Shown: in pieces, positions 10,901 through 23,500 of the stretch
Position numbering within the stretch: position 1 is the stretch's first letter
How the letters are laid out: every line of letters begins with the position of its first letter
From: Onchidella celtica
Lineage: Eukaryota; Mollusca; Gastropoda; Systellommatophora; Onchidiidae
Reading direction: 5' to 3'
Assembly: GCA_963931925.1 (NCBI GenBank)
Contig: OZ007569.1
Span: 71,581,618-71,645,617 of the forward strand
Length of the DNA: 64,000 bases
The notes under the pieces: generated by a model
What the model was told of the DNA's origin: nothing
Seen by the model: only the letters and a program-made list of their open reading frames with translations
Databases searched by the model: none
Translations under genes and position numbers: made by a program

Positions 10901-13900
10901 TATGGTAAAAAAAAAAAAAAAAAAGTTGAATGTTACAAAGAAATGATACAGTGAATCAGAAAGGACAGGACAAACAAACAGCACAAGCTTTTTCATCATC
11001 ATTGCCTTTCTCACCCTGGATCAGGGTATAGGCCACCAACAAACACTTTCCATCCCTCTCTATCATGGGCCAGCCTCTTTACATTATTCCAAGTCTTTCC
11101 GCTTCGTTGCACATCATTTTCTCTGGCTCTTCTCCACGTTCCGCGCGGCCTTCCTCTTGATCTCTTGCCCTGGGGATTCCAATCCAATACCTTCTTCGTG
11201 ATGCTGTTTCCTGGCCTCCTGAGAGTGTGGCCGATCCATCTCCATCGCCTCCTACCAATTTCCTCTCTGACTGGGCTCTGTCTTGTTCTTTTCCATACAA
11301 TTTCATTGCTGACCTTGTCTGTCCATCTGATCTTAAGTAGCTTCCTCAAACATCTGTTGATGAAAACTTGGATTCTCTTTATGCAGGCCTGGGACGCATT
11401 CCAAGTCTCACATCCATACAACAGGACTGACTTCACGTTCGAGTTGAATATCCTCAGCTTTGTTTTTAGAGATATATCCTTGGTTCTCCAAATCTTGCTT
11501 AAGGACGTGAAAGCTGCCTGTGCCTTTCCAATTCGTACAAGCTTTTTGGTCTAAAGGAAACTTCAGGCAACTGAAACAGAATTTTAGAAATACTTTTATG
11601 GAACAGCCACTAATCATGAGTCCCTGCACCAGGAAAAAGGCATGTCATTCTCGGCACAGCCTTCCTAGTTGGATCCCTTTTTTTTTTTTGCCATATCTTA
11701 ACTTTGCTCCAAGCCTTGCTGCGACCTCACAGATCTTCTGCTTTATGATCATGTCCTGTCATTAATTTCCATGAATAACATGATGGTATGCGTAATGTAA
11801 GCACAAACCAATACTTGCTTGAGCTTCAACTGGAAAGAGTTGCCACAAGTGGATAGCCAAATTTGCTACACAAAACTCAGTGTAGATATTGGAAACCATG
11901 GACAATATTTTACTGCTGATTTATAGGCCTACATACATGGAAAGTTAATCAAGGTTGGACATGATTAATAAGTAGATTTTGTGATGTCAAACCCTTCACC
12001 AGCAGATCAGTTTAAACTGAATTTGCTCGAGGGCTGGGCCATCCATAAAATACGTAGGCTACCCTTGACTTTGGCAATTTTGGCACCACACCACTTCCAT
12101 ATACACTTTTCTTTTCGTACACTGAGAGCAACATCCCTGCCCCCTCCTAATCCCCACCCCCCTGAGGGTGCCCACTTTATGGATGGCCCCTAAAACTAGA
12201 GAAAGGGCAACCAATACAAAACGTGTGTGTGTTTACTTTGGACAGGTGCAAATCCAGACTCAGGAGTACGGTGGGAAGTACACTGGACTGGTGGACTGTG
12301 TCAAAACTGTCCATAAACAGAACTTGGTATGTACATCTATTTCTATCTCGCTGTTGTTGTTGTTTTAGCATCTCTCTATGCTTGAATTTGGGCAAAATCT
12401 GTCAAACAATACAAGAAAATGTCAGAAAATTTCAGTGTTTGTTTTGTCTGCAGATACTTGGCAAATGACTTATGTTTTGAACCAATGTGAAGGTGACCAA
12501 TTGATAACAGATCTATAGAGTGCTAGAGAAGTTGGCTGCAAATGTTATATATAGTTGTCATTTTGTTTGTTTGTTTGTTTGACATAATTATATTTAAGTC
12601 CAAATTTTCAAGCACTGTGTCTTCCCTCGGTTCTAAATACACCCCCCCCCCCCTCATTTCTTTTTTTCATCCAACTTCATCACTGATTTATGTGTTGCTA
12701 TTTTCCTTCCACCCACCCTCCTCACAATCACAGTCTAAAGGTTTCTTTCGAGGCCTGAGTTGGCCCCTCATCTCCTACAGTTATCTCAATGCAGTTTTCT
12801 TTGGCTCCTATGGATTCATGCTGAAGAAACTGGGCTTTGTCGAGGATCCAACACAACAACCCCAGTACTTGAAGATTGGCTTGGCCGCTGGTGTCGGCTC
12901 AGTGGCGCAGCTGGGCTTTGCCTGCCCCGTAGAGGTCATCAAGGTCACACTTCAGTCCCAGATCCCGCATACACATGATGGTAAGCACGAGCAACATTTC
13001 ACACAATGTCATGTTTTGATTCATTTAGGTTGCAATTCATATTTTCTTTGATTTTCCAAAGCAACCATTGTTCATTTTCAGCTGAAGCTGTCAGCAAATA
13101 TTGCAGCATGGTGCATGCAGGAATGGAATGGGAACTCACAAAACACTGAACAAAAGCCATTTTATTTCTTCACAAACAGGATAGCCCGGCTTACATCCAG
13201 GGCTTATAAAAAAAAAAAGAAAAAAAAGTACACTTCCTTCAGCACCTTTATTTGCATATTTTATACACAGTGGTCATTAAATTCTGCACCGGAAAGTGGT
13301 GTCAAACTGCAGAAAAATGGCAATGGTAGAAGAAACCTGTTAACAAAACATGGACAGGAAAAGCAAGGAATATTAGATCATAAATGGGTGTGGAAAAAGT
13401 AGGGCTCAGTTTTGAAAACTGAAAATTGCAAATGTTGGGCCTTCTCACAGTTTTATTTGTGAATCACAAAGTACATAATTTTTTAACAAATTTAAGTAAA
13501 AATCACATTTCTAGTTTTTGTGACCATCTCAGAATTCCCAACATAAGGTTTTCGACTCCCTCTTATTAATATAATATAGGTTCCTTACATGGCTGGAGTA
13601 GCCAGTGGATTAGTCTTGTTGTTGTTCTCCTTCTTCTTCGTTCTGCTTGTACCCTGAAGGGCGTCGCAGGAAGAGAGAGTTTTCAGTCTGCAGCCAGCTG
13701 GGAAGCCTGTTTAATGCCGTGAATTGTCACAGCTTCTTTGAGGCCACTTGTCCAAATCTTCCCTGGTCATCCTCTGGCCTTGTATCCAGAGAATCACATG
13801 TACGCATGTTGGGCCTGTTGATAGATCGCCATTCGCAAGAGGTGCTTGAGAAAACCAAAGAAGGGAGGTGGATTAGTTCATCAGTTGAAATTCCACTATT

Positions 13901-14464
13901 TTCCTTTCCTGAAAATTCAACATCAAACAAGGTTCTTTTTAATCACTTTCAATTTTCATTCTGGTTTTGTCATCTTCAGTTCCCAAAGCTGCTGTCACCA
14001 GGCATTACAAAGGCCCATTAGAAGCTGTATCTAGCATCATCAGACAGTCAGGTTTCGTGGCTATGTACAGAGGGTTTCCAACTCAGTTTGTTCGAGACAT
14101 TCCAGCAGGGATCACTTACATGGTCATGTTTACATTTCTCCAATATGAAAGTCAGCTGAAGATCCCAAGTGTCCCAAGTCAGGTGGTAAACTTTGTTGGT
14201 GGAGGGATTGCTGGAGTCTGTAGCTGGCTGGTAATCATGCCGTTTGATGTCATTAAAAGTAAGTTACAAGCTGATGCACAAGGCCACATGTACAAAGGAT
14301 TCTGGGACTGTGCCAGGCGTGTCTATGCAGCTGAAGGAGTTAGAGCATTTTTCCTTGGTCTGGTTCCCATGGCTGTGAGAGCATTCCCTGTCAATGCCGT
14401 CACTTTGATGGTTTACCAAGAAAGTTTGATGTATCTGAAGAAAATTGAACATATAGAAGATTGA
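7946..14464 (+). CDS. mitochondrial carrier of the SLC25A45/47/48 group, complete, five exons, 301 aa
   Basis: Inner-membrane solute transporter. Exons: 7946-7994, 9308-9351, 12246-12326, 12734-12980, 13980-14464; all introns are GT-AG and phases agree. The protein has three carrier repeats, each with the signature PxD/ExxK/R: HPLDTIK in exon 2, CPVEVIK in exon 4 and MPFDVIK in exon 5. The stretch DTIKVQIQTQ, YTGLVDCVKT and GFFRGLSWPLIS is typical of SLC25A45 and SLC25A48, and 301 aa fits the family (about 290-310). Vertebrate relatives have been linked to choline and methylated amino-acid/carnitine-type substrates, but the substrate here cannot be read from sequence. The start codon is the first ATG of the short exon 1, which encodes MTDASIINDYIAGGIG, the usual opening of helix 1. 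Introns carry a pogo-like MITE and two LINE fragments. It does not overlap any other gene. Confidence 0.92.
8610..8706 (-). repeat. dispersed repeat with (AAT)n end and TATATAGCGC-type core
   Basis: Read on the minus strand this begins with (AAT)n, then a CATTTATATGTAGCGC-like core. Related segments lie at 38539-38650, 43500-43580 and 44722-44800, all pairing an (AAT)n run with a CATTTATATAGnGC-like word and most continuing to GCGCTTTACA or similar. It behaves like a dispersed short element with a microsatellite end. Confidence 0.5.
9370..10185. mobile_element. pogo/Tigger-like non-autonomous DNA transposon in SLC25 intron 2
   Basis: Terminal inverted repeats are CAATAAAACCTCACAATACC on the left and, reverse-complemented, CAGTAAAACCTCGTTATACC on the right; both continue with GCC. 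The element is flanked by the dinucleotide TA on both sides (9368-9369 and 10186-10187). A TA duplication with a CAGTAAAACCTCGTTATA end is typical of pogo/Tigger elements. It is 816 bp long and contains no transposase frame. Confidence 0.8.
10995..11540 (-). mobile_element. RTE-like LINE, 5'-truncated 3' end, in SLC25 intron 2
   Basis: The minus strand encodes the end of a reverse-transcriptase polyprotein: RIGKAQAAF near 11520, LLYGCETWNAS near 11420, then RRWRWIGHTLRRPGN, a GRPRGTWRR word and WKVFVGGLYPDPG. The order is that of the C-terminal tail of invertebrate RTE-like LINEs and matches the 3' part of the larger copy at 45750-48705. The 3' end runs into a short ATGATGATG tail (about 10995-11005). 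The frame is open for 141 codons, but the rest of the element is missing. Confidence 0.8.
13604..13850 (-). mobile_element. LINE 3' end with (AAC)n tail, in SLC25 intron 4
   Basis: Reverse-complemented, this matches the plus-strand segment 22025-22275: a CACCTCTTGCGAATGGCGAT start, a CTCTGGATACAAGGC block, and a 3' end of GTACAAGCAGAACGAA followed by an AAC-rich tail. It ends about 130 bp before the last exon of the carrier gene. Confidence 0.7.
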
Positions 14465-16410
14465 TACCTAGACACTTTACAATCCTATCCTTGTTATGTA
14501 TCAGATTGGTATATTCTTTGTTTGGTTGTACCGGAAAAAAGTGTATTGGTCATTGTTCAGCAGGGATTTACTCAAATAGTTTGTATTGTTTGTCTTAGCC
14601 GGATCAAAGTGTAATCTCATCTGGCAATTGTCTGTGGTCGTACAGTAAAAATGCAGAATGACCTATTTCAGCCTTGAATCTCTGCACATAAGTGACTATG
14701 AAGCTTACACATATGAATTTACACATGTAGATAGCGCATTGTTACAAGGCTTTGAAAAGACAGACACACCAACCCACTCGGCCAAACGATGCCCAATTCC
14801 TGGATGTAAACACTGGCTGTGACTATGCATTACACTTTTTCACGGTATGGCCGAAAAATGTTGGCATTTTTTGAAGGCGCTGGCTGAACAAAGGATGTAT
14901 CTGATTTGGCTCTTTTGCAAGATGAGTTCAGTGTGGGAGGGCAATGATGGAACTTATAATTACATGTAGTCTATCTGTATGACACATATAATCAGTGGTC
15001 ACAGTTTGATCATTTTTAATGAAAATCTTAGACTAGATGGAACAGTTTGTAGTTACAGACAGCTCTTGCAGGGTGACCCCAATTACTTTCTCACCCCTGT
15101 CAGCTTGAACAGGGCCACATGGACTCGACGATCTAACAGTGATACAGATAAGAGCAATGTAACGAAACTATTGTATGGCAAAAAGAAAAAGTTGTATGTG
15201 TAATAAATAGTACTAAAACGATACAGTAAAACACAAAGAAAAAAAAGAAGACAAATTGAACTTTTGGTTGGAAACCTTCTCCAGGAAAACAAAAAAATAA
15301 CAGCAAAAAAAAAATGGAAAATAGAAAACATGAATAAGAAAAAAAATTGTAGATTATTAAATATTTGTAGAATTTTAAATCAATATGACCACTTATCTGC
15401 GAGCCCTGGCGTGTATTTCTAGAGCACAGCACATCCGCCAGGGCCTGACTAGTAACTTACCATTGGACATTATGCAATATTAAAACAGCTTTTAGTGGAG
15501 TTGGTGCTCACTGCCATTGTCACACTGAACAGTAAACAAGTGCTCAGGGGCCATAAAATATTTACACTAGGATTTTTTTTTTTTTTGGAGGGGGTGGGTG
15601 ACTCACAATATGAAAGGTGTGCATGAGTGGAGAAGTTTCTGGATAGCACATATCATCGGTCGGCTATTGGAACCTCGATAAAACTTGTCCTTGACGCTGA
15701 AGTAAAAGGACCATAGTATTTTGTATAGAAAGCATTAGCTGAGCAATGAACACAACTCAGTGTTTTCTCAGTCTGGCTTTATAATTAATCTACGGTCCAA
15801 TAACAACAGCTTTTCACATACAGTGGGGAATAGAAAAGCTTGGCTTTTATTTTTTTATTTTTTTTCAAGGCAGTAAGTTGTAGGATTAGTATTAAAAAAT
15901 GGAAATAGGTTTTGTAGCCAATGAAACAGTCAATTAGTTCATGTGAAATGCAACATTTAAGTTTAGAAAGATTAAGGCTTAGCATAAACATTCACTTCTC
16001 TAGTCTAACAGTTATATTGTGGTTGTGGAGGGGGTGGTAAACTTAAGTGTATGAAAAGTATGTAAAGGGGTGCGGAAAGAGGGCAGGGAAGAGAGGGTGG
16101 GGGTGTGTATGGAGAAGGTGTGCCAGAATCGAACGTATTTGTGTTTTAGATGGCATCTCAAGTCAAACAAAGTGTATGTTCATTCCATGGAAGCTCTCGG
16201 CATAAGCCATGATGTATGATTACTATGATTTCAGTGGTGTAACAGACAAAAAATGTAAAAAGAAAATGCACTTTGGGGCAGTTTCATAACAGGATAGAGT
16301 AGGGATTTTATGCCTGAGAATTCCCTTACTGTTTGTGTGTCCCACAATGTCATTGACTTTATGAAAATGTTATAAATGACAGTGTGTACCAATAAAGTGA
16401 TTTTATAGCA
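14465..16410 (+). other. 3' untranslated region of the SLC25 carrier, with poly(A) signal
   Basis: No intron or other gene is evident after the stop codon at 14464. An AATAAA at 16391-16396 is the first well-placed signal and is followed by a T/G-rich stretch. Several earlier A-rich runs could act as alternative sites. The exact end is an inference. Confidence 0.4.
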
Positions 16411-17507
16411 GCATAAAATTGCTCATTACTGCATCTGCAAAAATTTTTCTAGGTTCAAGGTAACTTCAAAACACTCATAACGTTTTTTTATTTATCACCC
16501 AATTTTAATAAATTAAACACCAAAATTCGTGGTTTTACTAGCTCTTTCTGTTGCAATGAACAAAAAAGAGTTTTCAGGCCCTTGAAAAATCACTTTGTGA
16601 TACCTAGATTGTGCACATACAGGTAACATTAACAACAGCTTCCTTGTGCAAACCCCCCCCCCCCCCCCCAGTTTGGGGATATTCTGTTCTTCTTAACACA
16701 GTGCTTTTAGAAATACCGTCCTCTGCGTATCTTTCTACGTATATTCAGCATGCTTGTCTAGTCAACAAGTTTCTTGTATGCTAGTTCTGGATTATGTTGA
16801 GGTTTTCATGAATGATTGTAACCATAGCGTAGATGAGACACATTGATGGCCAAACAGTTTTTGTACAAAATTTTGACACCTTTTTGAAGTGGATGCCCTG
16901 TGTTATATATTGCAAATTCCTTTCAAATGAGGTTTTTCTTTTTTTTTTTAGCATTTTTGTTTGCTTTTTCTTCAAAGTGTCCATGTGAAGGTCTGGAGCT
17001 GACAATCTGCAAGAGGACTACATACATGTTTAGGTTTGGCTCAAATTGAGGTTTAGGGTGAAAGTTTAAATTTTCACATTCAGTTGATTCAGTCGGATTA
17101 CAGCGGTCAGATTTCTAGGAGTTATCACAATTTTCTGAAAATTTCCTTCTGCATTTTCTGCAGTGTTTCTGTGCATTCCTGGAATTTCAGCGATCTGCGG
17201 AATTTTCAAACCTCAGAAAATATCCGGAATTAGTGGACTAGCCCTGGACTAGCCCTGGAATTTTCCTTGGGTTAAAAAAAAAAATTTTTAGAAAGTGGGG
17301 AAAAATCTCTGGTTTTCTTGCATTTAAATAGCCGTGAAATTGAATATTTTAGCTCTGGAAAAGCATTGTCAGAGAGGTGGAGGAGTTTAGGACATGTACT
17401 TAGTTAGGGCAGTCCCAACATGCCACTTGTTTTTCCTTCATTTGTTCATTTTATTGTCAGTGAAATGTTTTGCATGCATTTTTCAGTGACTATTGCATTA
17501 ATCGACC

Positions 17508-17924
17508 TCAATTCCTGTTTGTTCTATCTCCACTGTCTAAAAAACTGGAGATCTTTTAGTATGTAGAAGAGGCATAAGAAGTTCATATTTTGACACCTGT
17601 TTAAAATCTCTCATTTTCTTGCATTTAAAGAGCACACTTTGATATGTTTTGAAAATGCACTGTGGCACTTACCAAGTTGTTTCACAGTTCTGATTTATTC
17701 CAACTCCTGATCATAATGCTTGTTGTTTGGGGACTGTAGTCAGATTACAAAGTTGAATAGAGAAAATACTGAGTTTATGTTCACTGCTCAACTATGGCTT
17801 ATTGTGTAAAAAAAAAAAATACAATCCTGTAACAGCAGCATAATATATGTACTGCAGCCGCAATTGTTGCACCACGAATTTCTCAGTTGTGCAAAAAGTG
17901 GAGTTTGAACGAACAAGAACTAAG
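17508..17924. mobile_element. TIR element of the TCAGTTCTTGTTTG family, copy 1
   Basis: The left end reads CTCAATTCCTGTTTGTTC and the reverse complement of the right end reads CTTAGTTCTTGTTCGTTC. The interior shares AAAACTGGAGATCTTTTAGT and long downstream blocks with copies at 23079-23350 and 54879-55206. Length is about 417 bp. No transposase frame is present. Confidence 0.65.
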
Positions 17925-18384
17925 GCCGTGATGAGTTTGTGGCAGTTTGTATTCAGTTCAGGGCATATTTGAATGTACTAAACTTGTATTCAGTCTTAAT
18001 GAAGAAATCAAACAGAAAACTGTGGTCCGACAATTTACACTTTATTGTTTACACTAAGATTACAACATAAATACAGATATTTGCATATGATTATAATGAA
18101 TACTTTTATAGATAAATATATTTAAAATACAATGCAGATGTAGATATGCGCACATAATTATAATTGCATATAGATTTACGATTAAGTTACATGTACTGTA
18201 TACCAGTGTCTACGAAGTACTTAATGGTTCATGTCCACTTTACAACCATCCAGACTATATTTTTTTACAGGATGAAAAATTTCAGCAAATTTCAATTTTA
18301 TTTAAATTTCTGGAATCTGAATTGTTGTCGATGATGGTGCACAAAAGCCTGGTCCTTTTTTACAAGTTTTCATGGTAGTCAGAC

Positions 18385-18570
18385 CAATCAGAATGTACTT
18401 TACTCAATGTATGTTTGATTACTGTTGTCCACTTTTTTGGGATATGAAAGCTGTCTTTAGTTGATGTTTTTATAATTATAACAAGAATTCGTTACATTTC
18501 ACAGATTATCTCCAGAGGCTGGTAACGAAAGTGAAAGTTCATACAACAGTGTTCATTTAATGTCATCAGC
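18385..18570 (+). pseudogene. possible decayed LINE reverse-transcriptase tail
   Basis: Reading 18400-18450 gives QCMFDYCCPLFWD, and 18508-18535 gives DYLQRLVTKVK. This resembles the FDYCxPVWxxx and LQxLQNRAAR words near the end of many LINE reverse transcriptases. Stop codons interrupt it, and it is too short to be sure. Confidence 0.25.
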
Positions 18571-20229
18571 TCGCCCGCTTAAAATGACAAGGTTTAAATC
18601 TCCGTTTTTTGGCTGAAATGAGTCACACAATACCCATTACTTCTGCAGGCCTTCTCCATTGTGTGTCAAAGTATCAAGCGGATATGGTATGTAATTTGTT
18701 AGTTTTATGGGGAAAAAAATACCTCTCTAAAAGCTATGACCACATGAAACAACTTCAATCATCAATTTCTCAAAAGTTGACGGAAGGGAATTATAATTCT
18801 ATAATTCGTCATTCTAAGGGGACAAGCTGTGAGTCTGAATTAAAACCCAATTACCTACCGTCGGTGTCAGGGAATAGCATTGTGACTATCATCAGTCAAA
18901 ATTTAGGTCAAGAAAACACAGTAAGTTTGCTGATTTTCATCAGTTTACTCATTTTTTGGCATTGGTTGTGAAGATGGGAAAATGTGAATTTAGTTATTCA
19001 TTATATGAGAATTATACATACAAGTATTTTTCCTTTGGGACTTTTCTACTTTTTACTGAACGGCCACTTATATCTGTTATTCTATATACATGAAATATAC
19101 ATGGCTTAAATTATAATTTTTATTGAAATGTAATATTTAATGAAAAAAACTGTCCAAATTCATCATACATGATAGTGATAGTGAAAAAGAATAGAAATTT
19201 CAGACACATGATGTTTTCCTGTTTTTGTGATTCACAGAACCAAGGGACTTACTTCCCTTTCTCTATCCGTCAAAATTTTATTTATTTACATACATATGAA
19301 TATTTTGCACTATTATATAATAAATCAGTGTATTTCAGTTTAGTCCATGTGGATTTCTCTTGTTGTGTATTATTGTCCATGTACTTATATCTGTACTGTT
19401 TTAATATTAATAATTAAAGTACTTTCATTGAAAGTTAAATGTGGTGCAGGCCACTATTTTGTTGTCACAACTTGTTTGTTCATATCTGAGCCCTGACATA
19501 AGAGTATCCAAATGGTTTTAGTATATTTTAGGGTGAAGACATGAATTTATCTGCACCACAGTGGGCTTGGTCAATGGAACAATCATGCAAAAATGATAGA
19601 CGCATAACAATTGGCACAACCAGTCATCATAACTGTGACAGTGTTGGAGAATAACATGTTGGCCAAGAAAAAAAAAAAAAATGGTGGCAAAGTCCAAGAT
19701 GGCTGCCAGTCAATATAATGGTCAATATATTTTTACCACATATACATGTACAATAATTTGCATGAAAGGGGGGTGAACAAGTTTGACATATTCATAATTG
19801 TTCAAACTTGTTCTTCCAAAGCAGAGCTTTTAACACAACCAGCTTTCTGTAGGCTGTAAATGGTCAGTATTATATATATAATAAAATATTTACAGAGATT
19901 TACTTCCTTAACCCTTGTAAACTGTGCGCAAGAAATTTCACATTTACAGATGCCAATTTTATACCCCCAATTATTCTATGCATGCAGATATATTTTCAAA
20001 TGATCCAACACAGAATATAAAATCTACTGTCGATGACAACGATTAGTTGTCGCAAAATATTTTCTTTTGATGAAATCTGAAACCAGTGAAAAGACTGACA
20101 GTTGTCACGGGAGAGTTGCTACAGTAGCATACTGTATGCTCCTACGACCTTGACAGTTTGTTATTTCAATACTAGACAGCCACGAATTTTCTACCAAAGG
20201 TAGTTCATAACTTTCTGTACAACATAACC

Positions 20230-20530
20230 TTCTGTCTTTCTCCTTATCCTTTCTCCTCTGTCTCCTTCCTTGTCTTCTCATCCTCCTCCTGCCTCCTTCT
20301 CCTCTCTTTCTCCTCCTTTCTCCCTAGCTTTCCTCGCCGTCTTTCTCTTTCTCTTCTTCTGCCTTTGCCTTCCTCTTTTTCTCTACCTCCTTCCCTTCTC
20401 TCAGAGTCTTCCTTCTTGTCTCTCCCTCTGCCTTTCACCTTCTATCTCCGTTTTCCTTCCGTCTCTCCTGTCCTCCTGCTTCTCTCTCAGGCTGTCATCC
20501 TCCGTCCTCTCTCTCCATCCTTCCTATGAT
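20230..20530. repeat. CT-rich low-complexity tract
   Basis: Continuous TCCT/CTTTCT-type pyrimidine sequence about 300 bp long. It abuts the terminal exon of the minus-strand JmjC-like gene at 20538, so it lies immediately after that stop codon in the 3' untranslated region. Long open frames here in both directions are a composition artefact. Confidence 0.8.
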
Positions 20531-20537
20531 GCAGCGG

Positions 20538-23500
20538 TCAGTCAAAACTGCCCCCCAGCCCTATGGCAATGTTCTCTGGTCCATTCGATGGCAGATAGTC
20601 CACTTTCCACAGGTAGTCTGTGGCAACCACTGGGGAAGACAGACAGACAAACAGCAGGGTTCACACTGGTCCTTAAAGTCCTTAATTTTCATAAAAGAAA
20701 AAATAAGTACTCAAAAAGTCCTTAAATTCTGAAAATGATGCCAAATTCCTTAAAAAGTCCTTAAAATTTGTGTTTCAGTTGAAACATTTGAGATTCAAAT
20801 CTTCCAATCGCACACTGGATAATTGGTACTTTGAAATAACTGACCTTTTCAGAGTGAATTTGTATGAACCCTGAAACAGGTACATGCTATGCGTACAGAT
20901 CTACCATTCTGTCACGGTTTGGGAAAAGACTATGAATCAAAAAAGAAAAAAACTGCAGGAGAGAGAGACATTTACACATAAATTCTTGCTTCCCCCCCCC
21001 CCCCCCCATTCTTTGCACAATTTCTCCTTTTTTGGTGACCAAAAGACACATTACGTAGCAGTGGCACAAATTTATATAGCTGTGCTTTCATGTGTACAGA
21101 AATGGCAAAAATCTATCAAGTAGTAAACAGAGAGAGTGTTTCCATGTGCGCGGATATTGCGTTTTCGTACACACGAAAATATTCTTTCTATTTTCGAGAA
21201 CATCTCTGTAAAATGATGTTGAAAAAAATGAGTCTGACCTACCCTGGCATATATTACATGTGTATACTCTTTACCTGGTAAAATTGTAGCATTCCACACA
21301 GAGACATTCATGCATAAACATAACTAGACAAACACAGAATATATGTATGTGCATCCATGTTATTTGTACACCTGTACACCGATCAGGGCTCTCTGTCTAT
21401 CTTTCTCTCGCTCTCTTCCTGTCTGTTTCACAACTGTTTGTCTTGTGTTCTGTTTGTCGATCTCTCTCGCACCAACGTCAGTTTAATGTAGGAAATCCAC
21501 CCCTACAGTAATCCTACCAATCCTGCAGAAACTTACCCCGGATTGCCGTAGTGATTCTAGCTGGGGCTCTTCTGTTCTGAAGTATTGAAAGGTTGCCCGT
21601 CCCTGGCGTGGGGTGAATGTAAACTATTGGCCCAGTGATATCAAAATTTTAAGCTATGACACAAAATTTAACGTCTTGCAAATCACTCACGTATTTCTCC
21701 CTGATGCAGAACATCCTCCAACTGTGAGCAGAATTGATGACATGGTTCCCAGGCCTGAAGACGGACGCGGTTCTCTCCCTTCACCTGCATCAAGATCAAC
21801 ATTGCTTGCGGCACATCCACCTGCCGAGAAACGTCCATTCATTTCTGTAAAACTCAGATTCTTTACTGGGTTATACCCGTACTATAAGAACATATCACAT
21901 ATAAAATATAAAATCATTGTCCTGTGGACACATATACTGTAATAAGACCAGACGCGACAGGATCGGAAATACAAAGGCCAGAGGAATGTTATGCACACTA
22001 CCAGTCCACCAGCAGGTAGAGCAGCAGAGGGTAAAATGGTTTGGACACCTCTTGCGAATGCCGATCTGCCAGCCAGACCATCGTGCGTACAACATGCGAT
22101 TCTCTGGATACAAGGCTAGAGGCAGTCCAAGGAAAACCTGGACAATTGACGTCAAAGCAACTCTGACGACCCACGAAGGCATTATGCCAAGACAGGCTTT
22201 CCGGTTGGCTGCAAACCAAAAACGTTCTTCCTGCGACACCCTCTAGGGTACAAGCAGAATGAAAAACAACAACAAACCCTCTAAATGCCAGCACTGAATA
22301 ATCGTAATTACCATAATTCGTAATGTGGTCTGTAAAACGAAACCAAAAGTCATTTTTAGAAAATAAATATTTAATTAATTCAGCATCATACTGAGGGCTT
22401 GAAAAGACTGCAATAGTCCTATCCAAAAATAACTGTGAATAATATGAAAATCATAACTTTCTGGTCTTGGAGCGAAAATGGTTAAACCATTATGTATCTG
22501 GCTGTAACTCAAATCATCACTGCTCAAAAAACCTCACAATGGTAATTTTCAGTGCGAGACCAGTCAATAGCCGAGCTTTAGAAACACAGATCAAAGAGGG
22601 GTTTACAGACTGCAAGCAGAGCAGAGCCGAAAAAATGTGACACAAGATTTAACGGAAGTGTTGAGGCTGTGAACAACGCAGAGCAGTGTGAACTTTGCCT
22701 GACTTTATTCCTGCTCGTTCTCTCGTCTTGAGAGGGTGAGTAGGCCGACTCATCAAGTGACAATTACAGTTCAGTGACTTCGGTGTGCATTGCCGAAGGT
22801 CTAGTTGTGTTCTCGACTCTGCTCTGCCTGCAGTCTGAACACCCAAAATTTCTCGCTGTTCAGCTGTGCTTGCAGTCTGCTCGGTCTCTGGACCGAGAAT
22901 GTTTGGCCTGCTCATCAAGTGACAACAGCTCAGCGTGCAGTGGCTTAGACCTGCTTGAGTACTCAGCTCCGCCCGCTGTCTCAACACCTAAACTTCTCCC
23001 CCTGCTCTACTTTGCTGGCAGTTTGCAAGTGTCTCAAGAAGGACAATGCTAATTTTCTCTTTCTCAACAAATCGGGACCTCAGTTCTTGTTTGCTCCATC
23101 TCTATTTTCTGAAAAACTGGAGATCTTTTAGTATGTAGAAGAGGTTAACAAATGCACACTTTGACACTTGTTTAAATTACATTATGGCACTTATCAAACG
23201 GTTCCATAGTTCAGATTTATTCTAACTCTTTATCATATTGGTTGTTGTGAGGGAAGCGCAGTCTAATTACAAAGTAGGATAAAGCCGCAAACATTTAACA
23301 TCAAATTTCTCAGATGTGCAAAAAAATGACGCAGGAACAAATAGAACTAATGTTGCGAAGTGCAGAAACTATGGCCCCGCAGACTTCTCACAAAATGTCC
23401 CAAAAATGACGGAAATGATTGAAAGTTTTACCGGTTTGTAAATTTTGCCAGTGTAGTTGGTGGAAATGAAGACCCAATTGGATGGTGCCAGTGAGACAGT

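Noticed and set aside
11165..11554. 129-codon plus-strand open frame
   Set aside because: Antisense shadow of the LINE reverse-transcriptase tail on the minus strand.
18609..18971. 120-codon open frame with no recognisable family
   Set aside because: AT-rich region, no splice context, no motif, and no neighbouring exon in phase; a frame of this length can arise by chance. Kept out of the feature list.
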